The position numbers were made by a program, and so were the translations under genes. The notes beneath the pieces are model-generated. The model searched no databases. It was not told the origin of the DNA and was given only the letters and a program-made list of their open reading frames with translations. From Paraburkholderia domus (GTDB lineage Bacteria; Pseudomonadota; Gammaproteobacteria; Burkholderiales; Burkholderiaceae): a DNA stretch of 64,000 bases. Positions 35,823-43,775 of the stretch are shown here, in pieces (position 1 is the stretch's first letter; each line of letters begins with the position of its first letter). The DNA is taken from positions 62,001 to 126,000 of the forward strand of contig NZ_CAJNAT010000018.1 in the NCBI RefSeq assembly GCF_905220705.1. The letters are read 5' to 3'.

Positions 35823-36229
35823 AAAACCTGATTTTCCCGATCGCGATCGAGCCTGGTGACACGCATCTGGCGTTCGGCGTGGTCGTTCCCGACCTTCCGG
35901 GTTGTCATTCGGCGGGTGATTCGCTGGAAGAAGCCTATACGAACGCGAAGGAAGCGATCGAGGCGCATCTGGATACGCTGCTCGACGAAGGCTTGCCGAT
36001 CCCCGAACGGCTGACGCTAGATGAGCATCGGCGCAATCCGGACTACGCGGGTTTTACGTGGGGTTTCGTGACAACGCGGAATATTCCGGCGTTGAAGAAA
36101 GCGGTGCGCATCAATATCTCGCTGCCCGAGACGCTGGTTCACGATATCGACGCTTACACACAGGCGCGCGGCATGTCGCGTTCGGCGTTTCTCGCGCTGG
36201 CCGCCGAGCATGAAATGGCGAATGCATGA
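35819..36229 (+). CDS. hicB: HicB-family antitoxin
   Basis: 136-residue antitoxin with an N-terminal HicB fold (PIAIEPGDTHLAFGVVVPDLPGCHSAGDSLEEA) and a C-terminal ribbon-helix-helix DNA-binding segment (AVRINISLPETLVHDIDAYT, RGMSRSAFLALAAEHEM), so it probably represses its own promoter as a complex. Translationally coupled to hicA. Ends 51 bases before the convergent fliA. A metabolic-style HicB antitoxin between flgN and fliA is out of keeping with the surrounding motility genes. Confidence 0.93.
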   Translation: MKNLIFPIAIEPGDTHLAFGVVVPDLPGCHSAGDSLEEAYTNAKEAIEAHLDTLLDEGLPIPERLTLDEHRRNPDYAGFTWGFVTTRNIPALKKAVRINISLPETLVHDIDAYTQARGMSRSAFLALAAEHEMANA

Positions 36230-36280
36230 GCAAAGGCGGACGTTTCGCGCACCGCCGCTCGAACATCAATCCACCAAAGC

Positions 36281-37015
36281 TTAAGTCGCCTCGGCGTTCG
36301 CCCAGGCCATCTCGCGCAGACGCGTGCGCAAGCGCGCCACGGCCTGGCTGTGCAGCTGGCACACCCGCGACTCGCTGACCTCCATGACCGCGCCGATTTC
36401 GCGCAGGTTCATGCCGCGTTCGTAGTACAGCGACATCAGCAGCTTCTCGCGCTCCGGCAGGCGGTCGATCGCCTCGACTAGCGCCGAGCGCAAGCTGTCG
36501 TCCAGCAGCGCCGACAGCGGGTCCGAATGATCGACGCAGTAACGGTCGAGAAACGGCTCGTCGTCCGCGGAACGGTCAAAGTCTTCGTAATAGATCAGCT
36601 GACTGCCGTGCAGGTCCTGGAGCATCGACTGATACTCGTCGAGCGGCATCTGCAGATGCTCGGCGATCTCCGTTTCGCTCGCCGAGCGGCCCAGATTCTG
36701 TTCAACCTTGTGCACGGCAGATTCGACTTCACGCGAAGTGCGCCGCAAACTGCGCGGCAGCCAATCGTTGCTGCGCAACTCGTCAAGCATTGCGCCGCGA
36801 ATCCGCTGGCTGGCATAGGTCTCGAACTGCGCGCCCTGGTCTTCCTTGTAGCGGCTCGCCGCGTCCAGCAGTCCGATCATGCCGGCCTGGATCAGGTCGT
36901 CGAGATCGACACTCGCCGGCATCTTGGCAACGAGCTGCAAGCCGAGGCGACGCACCAGAGGCGCGTACTTCGTCAGAACTTCGGCTTGGGAAATCTTTCC
37001 CTGAGCGTTATACAT
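36281..37015 (-). CDS. fliA: FliA, sigma-28 flagellar sigma factor
   Basis: 244-residue sigma factor for late flagellar genes. Region 2 (KYAPLVRRLGLQLVAKMP, DLDDLIQAGMIGLLDAA, FETYASQRIRGAMLDELR), region 3 and region 4 (RLPEREKLLMSLYYERGMNL, REIGAVMEVSESRVCQLHSQ) are all present. The ATG at 37015 follows GGGGAG; the longer frame is antisense-like. Third gene of flhF-flhG-fliA. The sites it should read are the sigma-28 promoters at fliS, flgK, ycgR, flgM and motA. Confidence 0.97.
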   Translation of the reverse strand: MYNAQGKISQAEVLTKYAPLVRRLGLQLVAKMPASVDLDDLIQAGMIGLLDAASRYKEDQGAQFETYASQRIRGAMLDELRSNDWLPRSLRRTSREVESAVHKVEQNLGRSASETEIAEHLQMPLDEYQSMLQDLHGSQLIYYEDFDRSADDEPFLDRYCVDHSDPLSALLDDSLRSALVEAIDRLPEREKLLMSLYYERGMNLREIGAVMEVSESRVCQLHSQAVARLRTRLREMAWANAEAT

Positions 37016-37043
37016 CGTGCTCCCCTTGTCCCTGTGCCGCCTC

Positions 37044-37913
37044 TCAGGCGTGCTGCACGGACGGTTGGTCGGCGTGTTGCGCCGCTGTAACTGTCGCAGG
37101 CGCCATCCAGGGCGTTTGCGACGACATCGCTGGCCGCATCGGCCAGTACTGCAATTCGGCGGCGAGGTGCCGGAAGTCGCGCGCTGCCGGTGTCGATGGG
37201 AAGGCATCGACGACACAACGCGACAACTCCAGGGCTCGCGCCATCCGCGCATCGGCGGCAATGCAACCGGCGTCTTCCAGTGCCACCGTCAGGTAGCGTC
37301 CGGCCACACCGGCCAGATTGACGAATGCGGTATGCGCGTCGTCCACGCTCTGCACGTGATTCACCAGCACGCGAAACTGCGCGGTAGCGTGTGCGTAGTG
37401 CAGACGCTTCATGCACGCGTACGCCTCGGTGATCGCTTGCGCGGCAACCCTTGTCACGATCATCACGTCGTGCGCCTGCATCGCGAGGGGCGAGAGGTGA
37501 CCTTGCGGGTCGAGTTGCGCATCGATCAGCACGATGTCGGCGGAGCCGCGCAACACCACGCCAAACTGCTCAGCCGTGTGGCCTTCGCGGTGGTGGCGCG
37601 AGGCGGCCAGCACGGAGAAGCCGAGCGCATGGCGCGCGGCGGCATCGTCGAGCGTCATCTCGCCGCGCATCACCGCCGCAAAATTGCCTGCGCCGCGCAC
37701 GCCGCCAAGCGTCGCGCTCACCGATTTCTCGCCAAGACACTCGTCGATCACGAGTACGTCCTTGCCCTGTTGCGCAAGCGCCGCAGCGAGGTTCACCACC
37801 GTCGTCGTACAGCCCACGCCGGCCGAGCCGCCCATCACCGCAAGCACGCGCGAGCCGCTTCTCGCCAACAGGCGCCGCAGTCCTTCTGCCTGGTCGGAGA
37901 TGAGCTTATCCAA
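37044..37913 (-). CDS. flhG: FlhG/FleN-like MinD-family protein with altered P-loop
   Basis: 289-residue ParA/MinD-type protein that in other bacteria limits flagellar number with FlhF. The start MDKLISDQAEGLRRLLA matches the FlhG activation helix (DQAxxLR), which supports an unusual TTG start at 37913, overlapping the flhF end by 8 bases. The nucleotide site is degenerate: the region that should read KGGVGKT reads GGSAGVGCTTT (residues 28-38), with Cys35 for the P-loop lysine and no signature lysine; the later DTAxG-type motif reads IDAQLDPQG. It may bind nucleotide poorly or not at all. Confidence 0.85.
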   Translation of the reverse strand: MDKLISDQAEGLRRLLARSGSRVLAVMGGSAGVGCTTTVVNLAAALAQQGKDVLVIDECLGEKSVSATLGGVRGAGNFAAVMRGEMTLDDAAARHALGFSVLAASRHHREGHTAEQFGVVLRGSADIVLIDAQLDPQGHLSPLAMQAHDVMIVTRVAAQAITEAYACMKRLHYAHATAQFRVLVNHVQSVDDAHTAFVNLAGVAGRYLTVALEDAGCIAADARMARALELSRCVVDAFPSTPAARDFRHLAAELQYWPMRPAMSSQTPWMAPATVTAAQHADQPSVQHA

Positions 37914-39801
37914 AGCGGACCTCGTGCAGTTCGGCCGTCGAACGCGCGGACAACGCGGACAGCAGCCCCGGAATGTCGTCGTCGTGCGGCACGAACGGGG
38001 AGTTGTCGCGCGGAATGCAGAACGTGCTCTTGATCAGGAATTTCTTCGTCGCGACGTACAGGTTTTCCGGCACCTTCTGACCCGTCGACACGTAGTGCAC
38101 CGGCAGCTTGTAGCGGATCACCGTATCGAGCACGCCGCCCAGATTGGTGGCTTCGTCGAGCTTGGTCAGGATGCAGCCGGCGAGCGGCTGCTGATCCGGC
38201 GCGCGCTGATAGGCCTGCACGACTTCGTTCAAGGTGTCGCCGTGGCTCGTCGCGTTGAGCAGCAACAGACGCTGCACCGGCAGTCCGGCGCGGCACAGCA
38301 TCGCGATCTGGTCGGACACCAGGCGGTCGCGCTGGCTCATGCCGATCGTGTCGATCAGCACGATGTGCTTGTTGCGTAACTCGGAGAGCGCGAGCTGCAG
38401 ATCGGCGCCGTCCTTCACCGCGTGAACCGACACGCCGAGAATCTTGCCGAAGATGCGCAGTTGTTCGTGGCCGCCGATCCGGTAGCTGTCGGTCGTGAGG
38501 AGCGCCACCTTGCTGGCGCCGAAGCGCATCACGCAGCGCGCGGCGAGCTTGGCGGTGGTCGTGGTCTTGCCGACGCCCGTCGGGCCCATCAGCGCGAACA
38601 CGCCGCCGCGCTCCATCAGCGCGTCTTCGTCTTCCATCACCGGCAGGTTCGATTCGAGCACTGAACGCACCCACGCCATGCCGCCTTCCATGTTGTCGAC
38701 GTCGTCGGGCAGGTTGTCGACCATCATCTGCACGAGTTGCGCGGAGAAACCGGCGGCGAACAGATGCTTGGTGAGTGCGGCGCGCGTCGGGCTGCGGCGC
38801 TGGCGATCGCCCCACAACAGGCCGGCGAAGTGTTCTTCCATCATCCCGCGCATTGACGACAGCTCGCTCATCACGGTGTCGTTGACCACCTGCTCCATAC
38901 GCGCCTTGATCGCTTCGGCGACCGAGGCGGGCGTGCGGGCGTCGTCGCCGGTAGGCAGCGGCGGGGCAACTTTCTGGGCGGCGCGGCGCGCGGCGACTTG
39001 CGCGGCTTCACGAGCCCACTCGGGCGTATCGGTGACTGGCGGCACGGCCGGTTGTGCGGTCGGCTCGACCGCGGCGCCGAGGCCCTTGGCCATTGCGGCA
39101 GCGGGTGTCATCGCTGCGGGGCGCGCACTGTACGCGCCTTGTTCCTGCTGTTCGGCCGCGATACGGCGAGCGTGGTCGATCAGCCAGGGATTCGATTCGG
39201 CCATCGTGCGCGGCGCATCGACTGCAGGCGTGGCGGGCGCTGCCGGCATGCCGGCGGCTTTGAGCAGATCGGCGCGGATGTCGTCGGTGAGACGCGTCGC
39301 CGCAGCGCGGGCGCTGGGTTGCTCGATGCTGATCGGTTGCGACGGCGATGCCGCGGCAGGTGTGGCCAGCGCTGCTTTGGAGGCGTTCGGCAGCGCGGCC
39401 TTCGGCGCGGCGGGGACGGCGGACTTCGCGGCTGAGCCTGAAGCAGCGCCGGCGGCGTTCGACGTCATGTTCTCGGCTCCTGCTTCCGGGCTTGCGCCGA
39501 ACACGGACGAGAACACATCGGGCATGCCGCTCGCATACGGATTCGCTTGCATCGTCGGATTGGCGCGGGCGGGCTGTTGTCCGGCCAAGGCGTTCATCGG
39601 TGCGGCCAGCGGTGCGCCTGCTCTACCGCGCGGCGCTTTCGGCGTGATGGCGGCGAGGTCGCTGTCGGCTAGTGCGACGATCTCGACGCTGCCGTCGTCC
39701 ATCGTCTGATTGGACAAAACGACGGCATCCGGGCCCAAAGCTTCGCGCACGAGACGCAGAGCATCGCGACTGGTAGCACCGACAAATTTACGAATGTTCA
39801 A
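37906..39801 (-). CDS. flhF: FlhF, SRP-type GTPase for flagellar placement
   Basis: 631-residue GTPase that sets the pole or site of flagellar assembly. Conserved start MNIRKFVGATSRDALRLVRE, then about 230 residues of Ala/Pro-rich linker (55-290), the N-domain (300-395) and the G-domain with P-loop GPTGVGKTTT at 406-415, IDTIGMSQRD and TKLDEATNLG. The linker makes it much longer than the 370-480 residue relatives. An FlhDC-box-like dyad lies about 104 bases upstream of its ATG, giving flhF-flhG-fliA an early promoter. Confidence 0.95.
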   Translation of the reverse strand: MNIRKFVGATSRDALRLVREALGPDAVVLSNQTMDDGSVEIVALADSDLAAITPKAPRGRAGAPLAAPMNALAGQQPARANPTMQANPYASGMPDVFSSVFGASPEAGAENMTSNAAGAASGSAAKSAVPAAPKAALPNASKAALATPAAASPSQPISIEQPSARAAATRLTDDIRADLLKAAGMPAAPATPAVDAPRTMAESNPWLIDHARRIAAEQQEQGAYSARPAAMTPAAAMAKGLGAAVEPTAQPAVPPVTDTPEWAREAAQVAARRAAQKVAPPLPTGDDARTPASVAEAIKARMEQVVNDTVMSELSSMRGMMEEHFAGLLWGDRQRRSPTRAALTKHLFAAGFSAQLVQMMVDNLPDDVDNMEGGMAWVRSVLESNLPVMEDEDALMERGGVFALMGPTGVGKTTTTAKLAARCVMRFGASKVALLTTDSYRIGGHEQLRIFGKILGVSVHAVKDGADLQLALSELRNKHIVLIDTIGMSQRDRLVSDQIAMLCRAGLPVQRLLLLNATSHGDTLNEVVQAYQRAPDQQPLAGCILTKLDEATNLGGVLDTVIRYKLPVHYVSTGQKVPENLYVATKKFLIKSTFCIPRDNSPFVPHDDDIPGLLSALSARSTAELHEVRFG

Positions 39802-39904
39802 GCTGGACCCCCGATGAGCTAAACGGACTTACGGACTAACGGACCGGCAACACACCGCTTCCCATTGAGATCATTATTGCGAAACCTGTCGAGTGACGAT
39901 CGAT

Positions 39905-39933
39905 GGATAAAGACCGTTAAAGGTGGGTAATTC
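39905..39933 (-). promoter_or_regulatory. FlhDC-box-like dyad upstream of flhF
   Basis: Minus strand: ATCGC-CC-GAATTA, 18-bp spacer containing ACCTTTAACGG, TATCC; plus-strand half reads ATCG-AT-GGATAA. Same core spacing and centre as the flgA/flgB and flhB sites. 104 bases upstream of flhF. Confidence 0.6.
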
Positions 39934-40064
39934 GGGCGATGGAAACGCACTTCGATTCACACGCACGACGGTTTGAAACAGGCGCTCCAGCGGCGTCCGA
40001 CGGCGCTTTCGCGAGCGCGGCATGACCTCCTCCACGCGCTTGCGACGCGAAAAGTCAGGTGCCG

Positions 40065-40094
40065 AAATGAAAACCGGCGCTCGAAGAGCGCCGG
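40065..40094 (-). terminator. Terminator after flhA
   Basis: Perfect 9-bp stem CCGGCGCTC / GAGCGCCGG with a 3-base loop, followed on the minus strand by TTTTCATTT, 45 bases after the flhA stop. Confidence 0.8.
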
Positions 40095-40138
40095 CGGAAA
40101 CCATCGGTCTGGAACAGCTGCGGCTAACCGCGCGGGGT

Positions 40139-42241
40139 TTAACCATGCGCCCCGATCAGATTCACGACCTTGATATTGCGCGTATCCGGCACTTCCGCAT
40201 AAGACAGCACCTTCAATTGCGGCAGGCTGCGGCGCAGGAAGCGCGCGAGCATCGGCCGTAGCGCGTGCTGCACGAGCAGCACAGGCGCCAGCCCGAGGTT
40301 CTGCTGACGCGTCATCGCCTTCTGCGTTTCGTTCATCAGCGTATGCGCGAGACCCGGTTCAAGGCCCGGATTGGTGCCGGTGGAAAGCGCCTGCGACAAC
40401 ACCCGCTCCAGATTCGAATCGAGGCCCATCACCTGCATGTCGCCCACGCCCGGGAACCACTGCTGCGTAATCGCCCGGCCCAGCGCGAGGCGAACGGCAG
40501 CGGTGAGATCGTGCGCGTCGGTGATCTTCGGCGTGTGCTCGGACAGGGCTTCGAGAATCGTCCGCATATCGCGGATCGGGACGCCTTCTTCCAGCAGGTT
40601 TTGCAGCACCTTTTGCAAGGTGGTGAGCGGCAGCGACTTTGGCACTAGATCGTCGACCAGCGACGGCGTGTCCTTCTGCATCCGCTCCAGCAGCGACTGC
40701 ACTTCGCGGCGGCCAAGCAGTTCGGACGCATGCGTGACCACCAGGTGATTCAGGTGCGTAGCCACCACCGTGCTCGAATCGACCACCGTGTAGCCGTACA
40801 CCTGCGCCTGTTCGCGCAGATTCGTATCGATCCATATCGCCGGCAAACCGAACGCCGGATCTTGCGTCGGCGTGCCCGGCAGCGCGGCGGACACCTGCCC
40901 CGGATTGATCGCCAGCCACTGCCCCGGATACGCTTCGCCGATCCCGACCTCGACGCCCTTGAGCGCGATCCGGTAGCCGTTCGGCCGCAATTCGAGGTTG
41001 TCGCGGATATGGATCACCGGCGGCAGGAAGCCAATTTCCTGCGCGAATTTCTTGCGGATGCTCTTGATGCGTTTGAGCAGTTCGCCGTCCGAGTTCTTGT
41101 CGACGAGCGGAATCAGCCGGTAGCCCACTTCGAGACCGAGCGTGTCGATCATCGTCACGTCGTCCCAGCTCGCTTCGGTGTTTTCCACCGGGGTCATCGC
41201 GGCCGGTGCGACGTCGACGAGCGTCGCGCTGTTCTTGCGGTCTTCGCTGCGCTTCTTCATCGTGCGGCCGAGCTGAATCAGGCCACCGCCGAGAAGCAGA
41301 AACGCGAAGTGCGGCATGTTCGGGATCAGGCCCATCAGCACGAGAATGCAGCCCGTGATCACCAGAACGCGTGGATTCGTGAAGAGCTGGCCGGTCAGCT
41401 GCGTACCGATGTCTTCGTTGGTCGCGACGCGCGAAACAATCACACCGGCCGCCGTCGAAATCACCAGCGACGGGATCTGTGCTACGAGGCCGTCACCGAT
41501 TGTGAGCAGCGTGTAGGTCTTGCCCGCGGACGCGAAGTCCATGCCGTGCTGGACCATCCCGACAATCAACCCGCCGAAGATGTTGATCACCATGATCAGC
41601 AAACCGGCGATCGCATCGCCGCGCACGAACTTGCTGGCGCCGTCCATCGAACCGTAGAACTCAGCTTCCTGGGAGACTTCGAGGCGTCGCTTGCGGGCTT
41701 GATCTTCGTTGATGAGGCCGGCGTTCAGGTCGGCGTCGATCGCCATCTGCTTGCCGGGCATCGCATCGAGCGTGAAGCGCGCGGACACTTCCGCGATCCG
41801 CCCTGCGCCCTTGGTGATCACCATGAAGTTGATCACCATCAAAATGACAAAGACGACAATACCAACCGCAAAGTTGCCACCCACGAGGAAGTGGCCGAAC
41901 GACTCAATCACCTGGCCCGCCGCATCCGGGCCGGTGTGACCTTCCAGCAGCACGATCCGCGTGGACGCTACGTTCAGCGACAGGCGCAGCAAGGTCGAGA
42001 ACAGCAACACGCTCGGGAAAGCGGCGAAGTCGAGCGGTTTCATCGTGTACATGCTGACGAGCAGCACCATCACGGAAAGCGCGATATTGAAGGTGAACAG
42101 CAGATCCAGCAGAAACGGCGGCAACGGCAGAATCATCATGCCGAGGATCATGACGATCAGCACCGGCCCGGCGAGGGCGCGCAAATTGGTGCCGCTCAAG
42201 GCATCCGGCCGTCGGGACAGGAATCCGGCGCGAGCGTTCAT
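40139..42241 (-). CDS. flhA: FlhA, export-gate membrane protein
   Basis: 700-residue export-gate protein: eight transmembrane helices in the first half, the conserved cytoplasmic FHIPEP loop (AGRIAEVSARFTLDAMPGKQ) and a large C-terminal cytoplasmic domain that docks chaperone-substrate complexes. Its ATG overlaps the flhB stop by 4 bases. Typical length. Confidence 0.97.
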   Translation of the reverse strand: MNARAGFLSRRPDALSGTNLRALAGPVLIVMILGMMILPLPPFLLDLLFTFNIALSVMVLLVSMYTMKPLDFAAFPSVLLFSTLLRLSLNVASTRIVLLEGHTGPDAAGQVIESFGHFLVGGNFAVGIVVFVILMVINFMVITKGAGRIAEVSARFTLDAMPGKQMAIDADLNAGLINEDQARKRRLEVSQEAEFYGSMDGASKFVRGDAIAGLLIMVINIFGGLIVGMVQHGMDFASAGKTYTLLTIGDGLVAQIPSLVISTAAGVIVSRVATNEDIGTQLTGQLFTNPRVLVITGCILVLMGLIPNMPHFAFLLLGGGLIQLGRTMKKRSEDRKNSATLVDVAPAAMTPVENTEASWDDVTMIDTLGLEVGYRLIPLVDKNSDGELLKRIKSIRKKFAQEIGFLPPVIHIRDNLELRPNGYRIALKGVEVGIGEAYPGQWLAINPGQVSAALPGTPTQDPAFGLPAIWIDTNLREQAQVYGYTVVDSSTVVATHLNHLVVTHASELLGRREVQSLLERMQKDTPSLVDDLVPKSLPLTTLQKVLQNLLEEGVPIRDMRTILEALSEHTPKITDAHDLTAAVRLALGRAITQQWFPGVGDMQVMGLDSNLERVLSQALSTGTNPGLEPGLAHTLMNETQKAMTRQQNLGLAPVLLVQHALRPMLARFLRRSLPQLKVLSYAEVPDTRNIKVVNLIGAHG

Positions 42242-43449
42242 GCGGAGGCTCCTGAAGCGTCGTCGTTAGTGTTATTAAGCGTGTCGGCGGCTTCCTGCTC
42301 GGCTTCATCGTCCGATACGCCGCCCTTGTCGAGGTCCGCCGGCACGTCGAATTCGGTCGGTGCGACCGGCGCTTCGCCACCCTCGGTCTTGAAGCGTCGC
42401 AACTGATACACCCACGCGAGCACTTCGGCGACCGCGCCATAGAGCGGGCCGGGAATCTCACGGTTCAGGTCGACGTTGTGATACAGCGCACGCGCGAGCG
42501 GTGGTGCTTCGAGCAGCGGCACGTTGTTTTCGGCGGCGATTTCGCGAATCCGCGCGGCCACCAGGTTCACGCCCTTGGCGACGACCTTCGGCGCGCGCAT
42601 CTCGCCGTCTGCGTACTGCAGCGCGACCGCGAAGTGCGTCGGGTTGGTCACCACCACATCGGCCTTCGGCACCTGGGTCATCATGCGGCGGCGGGCAATG
42701 GCGCGCTGTTGCTGGCGAATCCGGCCTTTGACGTGCGGATCGCCTTCGCTTTCGCGGTGTTCGCGCTTCACTTCTTCCTTCGTCATGCGCAGTTTTTTAT
42801 GGAACTGCCAGAGTTGATACGGCACATCGAGCGCGGCCACGACGAACATGCCCGCCACCGTCATGCCGCAGCACACCGCGATCAGATGCACGGTGTTGGC
42901 GAGCGCCAATTGCAACGGCTGGGTCGCCAGCGCGAGAATTTCCTCGCGGCGATTCCAGATCGCCGAGCCGCCGATGCAGCCCACCACGAGGGTCTTCACG
43001 AGCGACAGGCCGAGCTGGACCGGCCCGTTGATCGAGAAGATCTTGCCGAGCCCTTCGATCGGATTGAGCCGGTTGAATTTGGGTTCGAGGCCTTTCGAAG
43101 ACAACTGCCAGCCGCCCAGCGCCATCGGCGCGAGCAGGGCGGCCGCGCCGGTGAAGGCCAGAATCGGCAGCAGCGTATACAGGCCTTCGCGGCTCGCGGC
43201 GCCCGCGCCGATCATCATGCGGCGGGTTTCGAAGACAGTGGCGTGGTCAAACGTAAAGGCCGAGCGCAGCATCCCCTGCAGATGCTCGCCGATACTGCCG
43301 GACATGCCCCATACACCGAAGAATCCCGCTGCCAGCAGCGCAAACGTGGACAGCTCCCGCGAACGCACAATCTGCCCTTCCTCGCGCGCCTTTTGCAGGC
43401 GCCGGGGAGTGGCTGATTCGGTTTTTTCGAGGTCGCTGTCCTCTGCCAC
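42238..43449 (-). CDS. flhB: FlhB, export-specificity switch protein
   Basis: 403-residue export protein with four transmembrane helices and a cytoplasmic domain that self-cleaves at NPTH (within DVVVTNPTHFAVAL) to switch from rod/hook to filament substrates. The start is a GTG at 43449, with GGAGAG six bases upstream and the normal N-terminus AEDSDLEKTESATPRRLQKA; an ATG at 43476 would add nine atypical residues. The C-terminal tail is acidic and Ala/Asp-rich. Operon flhB-flhA. Confidence 0.96.
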   Translation of the reverse strand: MAEDSDLEKTESATPRRLQKAREEGQIVRSRELSTFALLAAGFFGVWGMSGSIGEHLQGMLRSAFTFDHATVFETRRMMIGAGAASREGLYTLLPILAFTGAAALLAPMALGGWQLSSKGLEPKFNRLNPIEGLGKIFSINGPVQLGLSLVKTLVVGCIGGSAIWNRREEILALATQPLQLALANTVHLIAVCCGMTVAGMFVVAALDVPYQLWQFHKKLRMTKEEVKREHRESEGDPHVKGRIRQQQRAIARRRMMTQVPKADVVVTNPTHFAVALQYADGEMRAPKVVAKGVNLVAARIREIAAENNVPLLEAPPLARALYHNVDLNREIPGPLYGAVAEVLAWVYQLRRFKTEGGEAPVAPTEFDVPADLDKGGVSDDEAEQEAADTLNNTNDDASGASA

Positions 43450-43531
43450 AAAAAACTCTCCAGTTGGCCGAGGCACGACGCCTCTTTCCAGTGAGAGCGA
43501 TTATTCCCGCTCGACGCAAGCGCTGATCGGC

Positions 43532-43560
43532 GGATAAGGGCGGAGAAAGGGGGGTATTTC
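43532..43560 (-). promoter_or_regulatory. FlhDC-box-like dyad upstream of flhB
   Basis: Minus strand: TCGAAATA, an 18-bp C-rich spacer with CCTTTC, TATCC; the plus-strand half reads ATCGG-CG-GATAAG, an excellent half-site. It is 83 bases upstream of the flhB GTG. Confidence 0.65.
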
Positions 43561-43713
43561 GAGGGATGGAACAGCCGGCAAACTGCGCGGCGGGGCTTGC
43601 TGGTGGGGCCGGGGCGGGTCTGCTCGGACGACAGGGGCGCGGGCTGCGGGCGGCCAACTGAGGGCCGGGGCCGGATGGCTAGATGCGGTTGCTATGGGTG
43701 CCAGCTACGGCCA

Positions 43714-43749
43714 ACCGGACATCCGCGCGGCTTCGCGCGGATGTCCGGT
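43714..43749 (-). terminator. Perfect 16-bp stem-loop after the DUF3443 gene
   Basis: Arms ACCGGACATCCGCGCG / CGCGCGGATGTCCGGT around GCTT, 26 bases after the DUF3443 stop. Very stable but with no U-tract on the minus strand, so it may work with Rho or as an RNA-stabilising end, or be a dispersed palindromic unit. Confidence 0.55.
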
Positions 43750-43775
43750 CGGTTCTTACGCTTTCGCCATGCGCC

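Larger units (their letters stand above)
39802..40138. other. Intergenic region between flhA and flhF
   Basis: Holds the flhA terminator hairpin (40065-40094) and then the FlhDC-box-like dyad (39905-39933), so flhBA and flhFG-fliA are separate transcripts. No gene seen. Confidence 0.7.
43450..43775. other. Intergenic region between DUF3443 gene and flhB
   Basis: Contains a strong hairpin at 43714-43749 after the DUF3443 gene and the FlhDC-box-like dyad at 43532-43560 before flhB. No gene seen. Confidence 0.65.

Noticed and set aside
37016..37261. Longer N-terminus of FliA
   Set aside because: The extra residues are antisense-like and overlap flhG; a good ribosome site precedes the ATG at 37015.
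40730..42406. A 558-codon plus-strand frame opposite flhA and flhB
   Set aside because: Antisense shadow; extremely Arg/His/Asp-rich, not protein-like.
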